From: Pigmentiphaga litoralis
GTDB lineage: Bacteria; Pseudomonadota; Gammaproteobacteria; Burkholderiales; Burkholderiaceae_B
Assembly (NCBI RefSeq): GCF_013408655.1
Contig: NZ_JACCBP010000002.1
Location: 806,001 to 870,000, forward strand
Length of the DNA stretch: 64,000 bases
Direction of reading: 5' to 3'
Below the pieces are notes generated by a model that did not search any database, was not told the origin of the DNA, and worked only from the letters and a program-made list of their open reading frames with translations. Both the position numbers and the translations under genes were made by a program. Of the stretch, positions 16,949-27,500 are shown in pieces; within the stretch, counting starts at the first letter, position 1, and each line of letters begins with the position of its first letter.

Positions 16949-16984
16949 TTGTACGATCGTACGTATTCTTGTACGTTCGTACAA
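16949..16984. promoter_or_regulatory. TetR operator pair
   Basis: Two related palindromes lie side by side: GTACGATCGTAC (16951-16962, perfect) and GTACGTTCGTAC (16971-16982, one central mismatch pair). The whole site is also symmetrical, with TTGTACGA at its left end and TCGTACAA at its right end. TetR-family operators are often such GTAC-rich palindromes. It sits just upstream of the tetR start, where a bound repressor would block transcription. Confidence 0.75.
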
Positions 16985-17089
16985 ACGGGGAGTTACCCGA
17001 GGTGGGGGGCACCGTTACGCGTGGATGGGGTGTGAGTGGGTAACTACGAGCGTTGACGCGAAGCCGGCTTGGCATGGCATGCCGGCAAA

Positions 17090-17110
17090 GACCTGCCAAT
17101 GTGGCAGGTC
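17090..17110. terminator. Hairpin downstream of brnA-like gene
   Basis: GACCTGCCA at 17090-17098 and TGGCAGGTC at 17102-17110 make perfect 9-bp arms around a 3-base loop. On the minus strand it lies ~100 bp beyond the brnA-like stop and is followed by only TTT. It may be a weak terminator or simply a stable hairpin. Confidence 0.35.
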
Positions 17111-17208
17111 GATATCACCGATGAGGCCGGCCGGCTGTGCTGCGTGTCACGGATGACGCTGGCGATCGCTGCGGGGCGGTGACGGCAGGCTTTTCCTTCC
17201 AGGGCGGT

Positions 17209-17487
17209 TTAGCGGCCTGCAAGCCAGGATTCCAGCGCCGTATTGATGCGCGTTTGCCATCCAGGTCCCGTTGCCCGGAACTTCGCAAGCACGTCTGCGG
17301 AAAGCCGGATGGTGATGCGCTCTTTGGTGGTTTCCGCTTTCGGCCGGCCAATGCGTGCTTTCTGGCTCGCATGCTGCCACTCGGCGTCGGTCATGACATA
17401 AGAATCGGCATCGTTGACCAAGGCCTCCTCGATCGCCGCGTCTTCTTCCGGAGTGGGCGGGATTGTCCCAGGCTTAAGTGTTGGCAT
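17209..17487 (-). CDS. brnA: BrnA-like antitoxin (orphan)
   Basis: A 92-residue protein of the BrnA antitoxin family (type II toxin-antitoxin). The acidic N-terminal half (TPEEDAAIEEALVND) is followed by RIGRPKAETTKERITIRL and the ribbon-helix-helix end LAKFRATGPGWQTRINTAL, which binds DNA. BrnT, the RNase toxin, is normally encoded immediately upstream. Here the upstream neighbour is an unrelated membrane protein and no toxin gene is seen on either side. It is therefore an orphan antitoxin, a remnant, or a regulator recruited for another role. Confidence 0.85.
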   Translation of the reverse strand: MPTLKPGTIPPTPEEDAAIEEALVNDADSYVMTDAEWQHASQKARIGRPKAETTKERITIRLSADVLAKFRATGPGWQTRINTALESWLAGR

Positions 17488-17581
17488 AGCGCTTGACCTC
17501 TGTGTGGAATGCCAGTGATTACGTCATGTCTGCGCGATATCTGGATAAGGGGTCTCCAAGCGCAGCGGCTTGACGGGTTGG

Positions 17582-17998
17582 CTACCTCGCCATCGACGTC
17601 ACGATCGGTTTGGCCGTCTCTTCCACCGTATCGAAATTCATCGTGCTGACGAGGCCGTACAGCGTGCCGGTGGCGACGAGCAGCATGATGGCGGAGCGGG
17701 CGCGGGGGGACAGGAAGGGATCGCCGCGCTGGATGCGGCGGCGCATGATCAGGTAGGTGATGAAGCCGGCAAGCACGGCGATGCTGGCGCCGACGCGCCA
17801 GGCGGTCGGGTAGATGACAAAGGCGGCCGGGAGGGTGGCGCCGTTCAGGGCGTAGGCGTAGCCGTTGCTGGGGTCGTCGGCGTAGATGCCGATCGAGATC
17901 GCGATGATGCCGACGGTCAGCATGATCAGGGCGAGCCAGCCAAAGGCCTGCACGGTAAAGCCGGCAGGAGGTGTCGCGGAGGGGGAGGTCGGATTCAT
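17582..17998 (-). CDS. Hypothetical small membrane protein
   Basis: A 138-residue protein of unknown function with three or four hydrophobic segments: about residues 20-40 (LALIMLTVGIIAISIGIYA), 55-80 (AFVIYPTAWRVGASIAVLAG), and 100-118 (SAIMLLVATGTLYGLV). The segment between the first two (DDPSNGYAYALNGATLPA) is polar, probably periplasmic. I recognise no family. Hydrophobic periodicity and codon use support it as a real gene. It is divergent from the giant-adhesin operon, 569 bp away. Confidence 0.75.
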   Translation of the reverse strand: MNPTSPSATPPAGFTVQAFGWLALIMLTVGIIAISIGIYADDPSNGYAYALNGATLPAAFVIYPTAWRVGASIAVLAGFITYLIMRRRIQRGDPFLSPRARSAIMLLVATGTLYGLVSTMNFDTVEETAKPIVTSMAR

Positions 17999-18567
17999 GA
18001 GCGGTGGTGGACGAGTGGCAAGACAGCGACGCGGCGCGTCGCGCGCAAGGCCACACTGTACCGAAACTGGCTCGGGTCACTGACCGCGTGCCGTTCCGCA
18101 TCGGACACGCCGCCGCCACAAAGTGCGTAAGACCTGTGTCGACGCTAATGGCCGGCGTGATTCTCGGGACGGATACTTCTTTCCATTGAGCGTTGAGAAA
18201 AACTGTAGGAAAAATCGGAAGTAGCCAGTCAGGAATCCGTCGTGCAATTAACGCCCGCCCGCCTCGTGCCCGGTGGGCGTTCTTTTTTTCAGCTTCCCGA
18301 CAGAGTCGGGCAAACCTTGTAATGAATTCAGAGTTATCGGTGAGAATTCTTATGGATGAGTCAAGAAGCTGACGCCCAAAGTCGTGAAATTGCGAATGTC
18401 GCAACACCGGTATGTAACAGCGAAAGCCTGTCGTGGCGTGTGCCTTATAGTCGCTTCCGCCATTTGGACTAAGTAACTTTCTGTAGTCCTTCTTCCGTAA
18501 TCGACACGCAATTCGCGGACAGGATTCCTGCCGGTCCGTGCGACATCCTGCTACCAAGATCCGCTAC
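17999..18567. other. Long leader/intergenic region before the giant protein gene
   Basis: No convincing gene lies in these 569 bp. A small plus-strand frame at 18004-18189 has no ribosome binding site and no family resemblance. The region holds an intrinsic terminator (18250-18289). A short hairpin follows, CCCGAC/GTCGGG around AGA at about 18297-18311. An AT-richer stretch has two GAATTC copies near 18323 and 18343. A TATAGT -10-like hexamer is at 18446-18451 without a good -35. The composition is lower in GC than the flanking genes. This suggests a regulated leader or an independent small transcript ending at the terminator. Confidence 0.5.
18250..18289 (+). terminator. Intrinsic terminator in the adhesin leader
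   Basis: AACGCCCGCC pairs with GGTGGGCGTT (one G-T pair) around a 12-base loop and is followed by TCTTTTTTT. This is a textbook Rho-independent terminator on the plus strand. No plus-strand gene lies upstream in reach, so it either ends a small RNA or acts as an attenuator for transcription entering the 20-kb gene. Confidence 0.75.
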
Positions 18568-21500
18568 ATGACCCAGCCTCGCGTCCTGCCTGCACACCCC
18601 CGTTCACCCTCGTCGAATGCGGCGTTTGCGCCAAGGACCCAGTTGCTGGCATTGGAAGCCCGGACCCTTTTCGACGGTGCCGGCGCGGTCGCGGCCGACA
18701 AGCCGCAGGACGCAGACAGCGGACACAAGGACACGCCGACGGACACGCAGGCACGGTCGACCCAGTCGCCGGACCGGACCCCCGCGCAGGATGCCGCACG
18801 CACGCCGTCGGATGAGGCGGCGTCGCCGCGCCGGGAAATCGTGTTTGTCGATCCGGCCGTGACGGGGTGGGAACAGATCGTCGCCAACGTGCGGCCCGAT
18901 GTCGACGTGGTGATGCTGGACGCCAGCCGCAATGCGCTCGAACAGATCGCCGAGACGGTGTCCAGCGGTGCGCCGGTCGATGCCATCCACATCATTTCGC
19001 ATGGTTCCGAAGGCGAACTGCAACTGGGCGGCGCGGCGTTGAACCTGGCGTCCTTGCCGGGCGAGGCCACGCGTCTGGCCGACATTGGCAGCCATCTCAC
19101 CACGGATGCCGACATCCTGCTGTATGGCTGCTCGATTGCCGAGGGCGGATCGGGCGCGGCCTTTCTGGAGGCCTTGTCGCGGGCCACTGGCGCGGATGTC
19201 GCCGCGTCCACGGACGCAACCGGCGCCGCATCGCGTGGCGGCAACTGGACGCTTGAATTCGACACGGGCGCCGTCGAGACCACGGCCATCCGGGCCACCA
19301 GCTTTGCCGACCTGTTGGCCGCGCCGTCGGTCACTGCGCCAACCACAGGCGTGCGTGTGGTCGAACCGAGCGTGCTCAATCCGGGCGGCGTCAGTGCGTC
19401 GACCACGACGCTGAGCGGCTGGACGGTGGCCGACGATGGCCTGGGTTCGACCACGCTGTCGGTTGACGTGACGATCGCCGATACGACCAAGGGCAGCCTT
19501 GGCGACGCGAGCGGGCAGGGCACCGTGATTGCAGGCGGCTATCGCCTGACCGGCACGGCCGCGAATCTGAACAGCTGGATCAACCAGATCACCTTTACCG
19601 CTGCGGATGTCGAACTGGGCGCCACGGCGGCAATGACCAGCCTGACCGTCCGCGTGACCGATGGCGAAGCGACGCCACTCAGCACGTCCAAGACCATCGA
19701 CGTGACGGTCACGCCGTCGAACGATCCGGTATTGGTTGCGGATGGCAACCAGTCGGTCAATGAAATCGGCAGCACCGTCATTTCGTCCGCGCTGTTGCCG
19801 GTTGACCCCGAAGTGGCCGCCGGCACGCAGATGAATGCGCAGATCGTGTATCGCCTGACCGCCGCGACGACGCAAGGTTTCCTGAGCCTGTCGGGCACGC
19901 GTCTGGGCGTGGGCTCGGTGTTCACGCAGGCCGATGTGGTGGCGAACCGGCTGACCTATACGCACACGGCCACGGGCGCGACGCAGAACACGGCGGACAG
20001 CTTCAGCGTGTCCGTGAACGATGGCGCGACGCCGCAGGCCAATTCGGATACCGCAACGGTGACCCTGACGATCGCGCCCGTGAACCAGGCGCCGACCGTC
20101 GGCGGCAGCGGCAGCGTGTTCGAAGGGCAGCCGCGCAACGCGACCGACGGCGGCGTGCCGCGCTCGGTGGTGGGCGACTTCATCACCGCAACGGGCGGTG
20201 GGGACCCCGGCGACGACGCGGCGCTGTCGATCGCGATCACCTCATTGCCGACGCACGGCACCTTGCATTTTTCGGGCACGGCCACGATCAATGGCGTGTC
20301 GTCGACGATCAACCGCGACCTGACTGCCGCCGATCTGACCGGTGCGGGCTTCGTGATCGCGTATGCCAATCGATCGGGCCTGACCTACTCCAACGACGGC
20401 GTGGATGGTCCTGGCGGCCAGCCGCCTGCCGATGGCTTCAACGTCTCGGTCACGGATGCGGGCGGCGGCACGGGCGTGCCGGCCACGGCCAACGGCACCG
20501 TCACCATCAATGTGCGCGCGGTCGACGACGATCCGACCTGGGTGGCGTCGAGTACCCGCCAGGCGACCGTGACCGCGCTCGGGGCCGATAACACGGCGTC
20601 TTCGGCCGACGATTATCGCGTTACGCTGACGTCGTCGATGGTGCAGGCGCTGGACGTGGATTCGGGCGATTCGCAGCTCAGCTTCGTGCTGACCCAGCTG
20701 CCGGCCAGCGGATTGATCCTGCTCAATAATGCGCAGCTGGATGTCGGGTCCACCTTCACGATGGATGACGTTCGCAACGGTCGCGTGCAGTATCTGCAGA
20801 CCGCCACGCGCAACGATGTGAATCCGTCGGACCAGTTCCGCTTCCAGGTGCGGGACAACGCCGTGGCGCTGCATTGGACCGGCGCGGGTGCGCAGTTCGA
20901 GCGGGCCGGCGGGATCTATGACAGCGCCGCGTCGAACGCCGCGTTCACGACCTTTGCATTTACCGTCAACCTGGTCCAGACCACGCCGGTCTACACCGGT
21001 CCGGGCGGCACGGTGGCGCCGACACCGGCGCCTGCCAGCACCCTGACGACCGCATACGCGGGTACGGATCCAACGACGGGCACGCCGATCGGCCAATTAT
21101 CCGAAGGCGGCAGCGTGGTGCTGCGCGGCGACGACGGCAATCCTTCAACGCCGATCATGCTCAACTACACGGCCACCGGCGTGGCGCCGTCGCAGGTCGT
21201 CTACACCATCACCAGCATGGATGCCGCCGGCGTCATTGCCAAGAATGGCGTGCAACTGGCGACCTACGGCACCTTCACGCAGCAGGATCTGAACGACGGC
21301 ATCGTGACGTTCACGCACGATGGCGGCGAAGACTTCGAGTCGAGCGTCGCCTTCAAGATTTCCGCCGGCGGCGGTTCGACCGGCGCGCCGCTGATCGCCG
21401 ACAACGTCGTGTTCCGCTTCTATGTCACGCCGGTCAACGATTTGCCCACGGCAACCGGTGGCGCCGACATCGTGATGCCGGAAGGCGGGACGACCAACAT

Positions 21501-24500
21501 CACCACCGGGCAGCTGAGCTTTGGCGATCCCGACGACGCGACCAGCGCCGAAAGCTATCTTGAAAACGTCACCTTCGGTGGGGCCGATGACAGCTTCGCG
21601 CTGAACAACGGCGCGGGCGGATCGGACCCGCTGCGCTTTCGAGTGACAGCCTTGCCGACGCATGGCGAACTGCAATGGAATGACAACGGCACGTGGCGCG
21701 CCGTGACCGCCGCCGACGTGACGGGGCAACGCCTGTTCGCGGCCAGCCTGGTGACGGGCTCGGGCAGCACGTCCGGCCTGCGCTATGTGCATGACGGTTC
21801 CGAAGCCAACGCCGACAGCTTCGCGGTCGTGGCCCGCGACAACCGCGGCACGGAAAGCACGGTGGGTACGGTTTCGATAGCGGTGACGGGCATCAACGAT
21901 GCGCCAGAAATCGCCCGCGATCCGACGCAGACCGATCCGACCACGGCAGGCCGCTCGCCCAACAACATCGGCGGCGCGCCGGCCAACAATCCGCTGACCG
22001 TCGTGGAAGAAGGCGACTTCGTCCAGCTGACGCCCGCCATGCTGCAGGCCTACGATCCGGACTCGTCGGCCATGCAGGTGCAATACCGCATCACCACCGC
22101 GCCGGCGCAAGGCCGCATCGCCTATTCGACCGATAACGGCGTGACCTTCGCGACCATCGGGGTCGGCTCGTCCTTCACGCAGCAGGACATTGCCAGCGGC
22201 CGCATCTATTACATCCATGACGGCACGGAGCCAAGCAGCACGGGCTACCCCGGCACGCCCGACGACAGCTTCCAGTTCACCATTGCCGACGGCGACAAGG
22301 AACAGGCCGGCAACGCCTTCTGGATCTATGTCCAGCCGACCAACGACGCACCGGTCGTGACCGCGCCGACCGGGCCGGTCGTGATCGACAGCCTGACGCC
22401 CGCGAACAATCCGGTGGCGGGCTTTAGCGTGGCGGATGCCGACCTGGTGTCGCTCGCGCCGGTGGAGACCGATTTCATCCAGGTCACCGTGCGGCTGCTG
22501 ACTGAAGCGGGCGTGGCCTTCAATCAGGCGGCGTACGCCGACGTCACGCTGGGTTACGGCACGGGCGCCGGCGCCACGGTCGATGGCACGCAGAATGGCG
22601 ACCATGCGCTGCTGACGCTTCGCGGCACGCGGGCGCAGGTCAACGGTGCGCTGTCCGGACTGACGGTCACGTTCGCCAACGACCGGGATGCGATCTATCA
22701 GGTCGAAGTGCTGGCCGACGATCGCGTGCGGGACGTGGCGAGCGGCGCATTGGTCGACACCGATGCCGGTACGGCCGGCGTGCAGGTCAAGGCCAACGGC
22801 GGCGCGCTGAACCAGACGCAGACGCCGCCGGGCAACCCGACGGTCGTCCCGTCCACGGAATACGACTGGTACGGCGCGGCAGTGCCGGCCGACCATCCGA
22901 ACATTGGCGCGAAGGCGGTGGTGGTGTGGGCGTCGAACGTCAATGATCTGCAGACGGTGGTCGTTCCCGGTGCGCAGACGCCTTCCGAAGACACTGCGTT
23001 CACCTTCAGCGCGGGCGGCGGCAATGGCATCCAGGTTGGCGACGCCGAGTCGAACGCCTTCAAGCTGCCGGTGACGTTGACGCTGTCGGTGACCGACGGC
23101 GTGCTGGACGTGGGCGCCCAGACAGGGGTAACGATCACGGGTAGCGGCACGGCCACGGTCACACTGGTGGGCACCGCGGCGGATATCCAGTCGCGGCTCG
23201 ACGCTGGCTTCACCTACACCGGCAAGTCGCAATTCAACGGCACCGATACGCTGACCGTCACGCTGACCGAAGGCCAGGCAGCGGTGGGCAGCGATGTCGG
23301 AAGCGGCAGCGTGGCCAATGCGCCCGTCATCCGCACCGTGGCGCTCGACCTGGCGGCAGTGAACGACCAGGCATCGGTCACCGTGCCTGGCGCGCCGGTC
23401 GCCGTGACAGGCAACGGCACGGCGCAGGCATTGACCGGCGTATCGGTGGGCGACGCGAACGACTTCAACGGCAACTCGGCGGGTGTGCAGCCTGGCGAGA
23501 CGGATTTCATCCAGGTCACGGTTCGCCTGACGGATACCGCTGGTGCGCCGATCACCGATTACACGGGCATCACGTTTGCGGTGGCCGGTGGCGCAACGGT
23601 CGATACGACTTACGGTGGGGTGGGTGCGCCGCTGGTGGTGCGCGGCACCGTGGCGGCGGTGAATACGGCCCTGGCAGGTTTGACGGTGGCCCTGACCGGC
23701 GACCGCGATGCGGCCTACCGCGTGCAGGTGCTGGCCGATGACCGCCTGCGGGATGGGAACGGTGTCCTGACGAGCGGGGCCAATGGCGGCGCGGTCAACC
23801 AGCAGACTGGCCTCCCTGCCGTGCCGGCCACGGACACGTTCGCGGCCGATCCGGTGAACACGCCAACGGCAACGGCGGCAGCGCTGTACAACGTGGCGAT
23901 CGGCAGCTTTGATGTGCGCGCGTCGTCGACCAACGATGCGCCGGTCAATGTCTTGCCGGCTTCGTTCACCGTGGTCGAGGATGCCGGCGCGACCGCCGTG
24001 CGCGACGGCTCGAACCAGTACATCCAGATCACCGATGCGGACGACTTCGGTTCGACCATGACGGTGGTGTTGACGGCGACCAACGGCACGCTTGCCCGCA
24101 GCAGCACCACAGGTGTGACCGGCAGCCTTTCGGGTGCGTCGATCACCCTGACGGGTAGCAAGACTGACGTCAACACCGCACTGCGCACGCTGACCTTCGC
24201 ACCCACGGCCAATCTGCAAGGCGCTGCCGGCATCGCCAGCATTTCGATCAGCACCACCGACACATCGCTGGATGGCGTGGCCGGCAACAACCAGGTCGCG
24301 AACAGCCGCCTGGACATCGCCATCACGTCGGCCAACGACCGGCCGACGATCAGCACCAACGTGACCCTGCCGGCCGGCACCGAAGAGGTGCCTGGCGCCG
24401 GCGTCACCCTCAGCACGCTGGCCCTGGGCTACAGCGACGCCACCGACAATCAGTCGGGGGCCAGCAACGCGACGACTGCGGTCAGCGGTGGCAACACGTC

Positions 24501-27500
24501 CACGGCATTCTCGTACCTTGCGATCATCGGGTCGACGTCGTACACCGCCGCGCAGGGCGCATGGCAGGTATCGGATGGCTCGGGCGGCTGGATCACGATT
24601 CCGACAACGGGGCTGAGCGCCACCAATGCGCTGGTGTTTTCCTCGAGCCGCGATATCCGCTTCGTGCCGGCGAACAACTTCTTCGGCACGCCAGGCGCGC
24701 TGCGCGTCGTCGCAGCCGATGGCAGCTCCACTGTCTCGACGAGCACGAGCGCCTCTGACACCAAGTCTCTGACCGCAAACGGCGGCACGACGGCGACAGG
24801 CGCGTGGAGCGACACGACAGCGCCTCGCACCATCGGCACGACCGTTGCAAACGTCAACGATCGGCCCACGGCCAGCAACACGAGCCTGACCGCCACCCTC
24901 GAGGACGCGGCCAATCCGTCGGGTGCGACGGTGGCAGGGTTGGGCTTCGGCTATAGCGACGTCACCGACAACCAGGGTACGGGCGGCGCCAACATCACGG
25001 GCGGTGGCAATGCCGCAACGGCTTTCGGAGGTATCGCCATTGTTGGCAACGCGGCCAATGCCGCGGCCGAAGGGGTCTGGCAATACAACGACAACGCCGG
25101 CTCGGGCTGGGTCACGATAGGCAGCGGCGCGTCTGCGCCAGCCGATGGGTCGGCCCTGCTGCTGTCGACCACGGCCAGCCTGCGCTTCCTGCCGAACGTT
25201 GCCAACTACAACGGCACGCCGGGCGGCCTGACGGTGTATGTGTCCGACAGCGCCGTCACGACGACGGCCAGCAGCGACATCTCAGGCAGCCTGGGCGCAA
25301 CCGGACATTGGTCCACTGCCGTCGCGCTGGGTACGACGGTCACGCGCCAGAACGATGCGCCGGTGCTGACCGGCACCGCGTCGTCCCCGACCCAATCCGA
25401 AAACGCGACCACCGGCAGCGGTGTGTCGGTCGATCCGATCAAGTTGGTCACCGCCGGTTCGGCGATCACCGACCTGGACCTGGCGACGTCGTCGGGCCTG
25501 AACAGCACGATCTTCGGTCAGGGCAGCATCACGGTGCGCATCACCGACGCGTCGGGCTACGTCACCGGCGACACGCTGTCGGTGGATCTGGCCAGCCTGC
25601 CTGGCGGGGCGCTGCCCACCGGTGTGAGCCTGTCGGGCGGATCGAGCGCCGACCTGGTCATCACGCTTGGGTCCGGCACGACCCTGGCCCAGGTGGGCCA
25701 ACTGGTTGACGCCATCACCTATCGCAGCACCAGCGACAACCCGACCGTCAACGGCACGCGCACCACCCGCGACTACAGCGTGATCGTCAGCGACGGCAAC
25801 AACCAGCAGACGGGCGGCAATGCGGGCGGCCCGGGCTCGCTCAACAGCGCGCCGATCGTGGGCCGCCTGACGATCGCCCCGGTCAACGACGCGCCGGTCG
25901 TCGACCTGAATGGTGCGGCGGCGGGTGCCGACGTAACGTACACGTGGACCGAACCGTCCAACGCGGCGCATGTGGCCCTGCCGTTCGTGGCCGGCACGCT
26001 GGTGACCGATGCGGACAACACCAATCTGGTCGGCCTGAGCCTGGTCGTGTCGGGTGTGGTCGATGGCGCCAGCGAGCGTATCGTGCTGGGCGGACGCAGC
26101 TTTGCGCTGAACGCCGACCAGACCGTGACGGACACCGGCGGCGCCTACACGATCACCTATGTGGCGGCGACCGGTACCTTTACCGTCGCGCCCGTGACGG
26201 GTGTGGCCACGACAGCGGCCGTGCAGACCCTGGTGCGCGGACTGGCCTACGTCAACGACAGCGACAACCCCACGGCCGGCAATCGCACCGTCACTGTGCA
26301 GGTGACCGATGCGGGCTTTGAGGACACGGCCGCGTCGACCGGCAAGCTGGTCGGCAATGTGGCGACCGCGACGATCGTTGTGGTGCCTTCAAATGATCAG
26401 CCGGTGATCTCGGGTCTCGATCCGGTCACGTTCTTTGAAAACGCCATCAACCAGTCCGCCGCGATCATCGACGGGGCGGTGGTGCTGGCCGATGTGGACA
26501 GCGCCAACTTTGCGGGCGGCAGCCTGACCGTGTCGGGACTGGTGGCCGGGCAGGACACCGTTTCGCTGGGCAGCAGCGTGCCGGCCGTCTTTGGCGCGGT
26601 GCAGCGCAACGGCGCCACGGTCGAGTACTACAACGGCAGTGCCTGGGTCACGGTGGGATCGATCACGGGCGGCGCCGGAAACACACTGACCATCGGCTTC
26701 AATGCCACGACGACGCGTGACGTCGCTCAGGCGGTCATCAGTGCACTGAACTTTGCGAATTCGTCGGATGCGCCGACCCTGACGCGCACGCTGACGCTGG
26801 CCATCAACGATGGCGGCGCGGGCACGACGCAGACGCAGACCGTGCTGGTCACGATCGTGCGCGACAACGATGCGCCGGTCATGACGGCAGGCTCGGTGGG
26901 CGGCACCGGTTATGCCGAACAAGGGACGGCAGTCGCCTTGCTCGGCGGCCCCATTGCGGTGTCCGATCCGGATGCGGTCACGAACTTCTACAACAGCGGC
27001 GCCAACATCGGATCGCTGACGGTGGCCTTCAGTGGCTACCAGACGGGCGATGTGCTGTCGGTCGCGAACCAGGGCGCGGGCGCCGGCCAGATCGGCGTGT
27101 CGGGCAGCACGGTGTCGTACGCCGGCACGGCGTTCGCCACGATCACTGGCGGGTCGGCCGCCAATCTGGTGCTGACCTTCACGTCGAACGCGGCCACTCC
27201 GGCGGCAGTCAACGCCTTGCTGGCGCAGTTGCGTTACAGCTCGACGAGTGACGACCCGACCGTGAATGGCACGCAGACCGGCCGTGCCCTGACGATTACC
27301 TTGAATGACGGGGGCAACAGCAAGGGCGCGACGTCGGCGACCGGCGCGTTGACGGCGGCATTGAACGGCACGATCGCCGTGGCCGCGGTGAACGATGCGC
27401 CTGTGCTCGGCGGCACCTTGCCGACCGCCAGCTTTACCGAGAACGGGTCGGCCGTGGTGCTCGACGGCGGGCTGACCGTCAGCGATGTGGACGACACGCA

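Noticed and set aside
16930..16984. Longer TetR protein starting at 16984
   Set aside because: The extra 18 residues would be translated from the palindromic operator, and the ATG at 16930 gives a normal TetR N-terminus.
18308..18440. Possible c-di-GMP (GEMM) riboswitch: GGGCAAACC, GACGCCCAAAG and CCGGTATGTAAC occur in order
   Set aside because: The first element is part of a separate CCCGAC/GTCGGG hairpin. The spacing between elements is about twice the normal distance, and the second and third elements deviate at conserved positions. A covariance-model search would settle it.
17391..18557. A 388-residue minus-strand frame covering the brnA/membrane-protein region and the adhesin leader
   Set aside because: It runs through the brnA-like and membrane-protein genes in another frame, is rich in Arg/His low complexity, and includes the terminator hairpin. 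The two small genes explain the region better.
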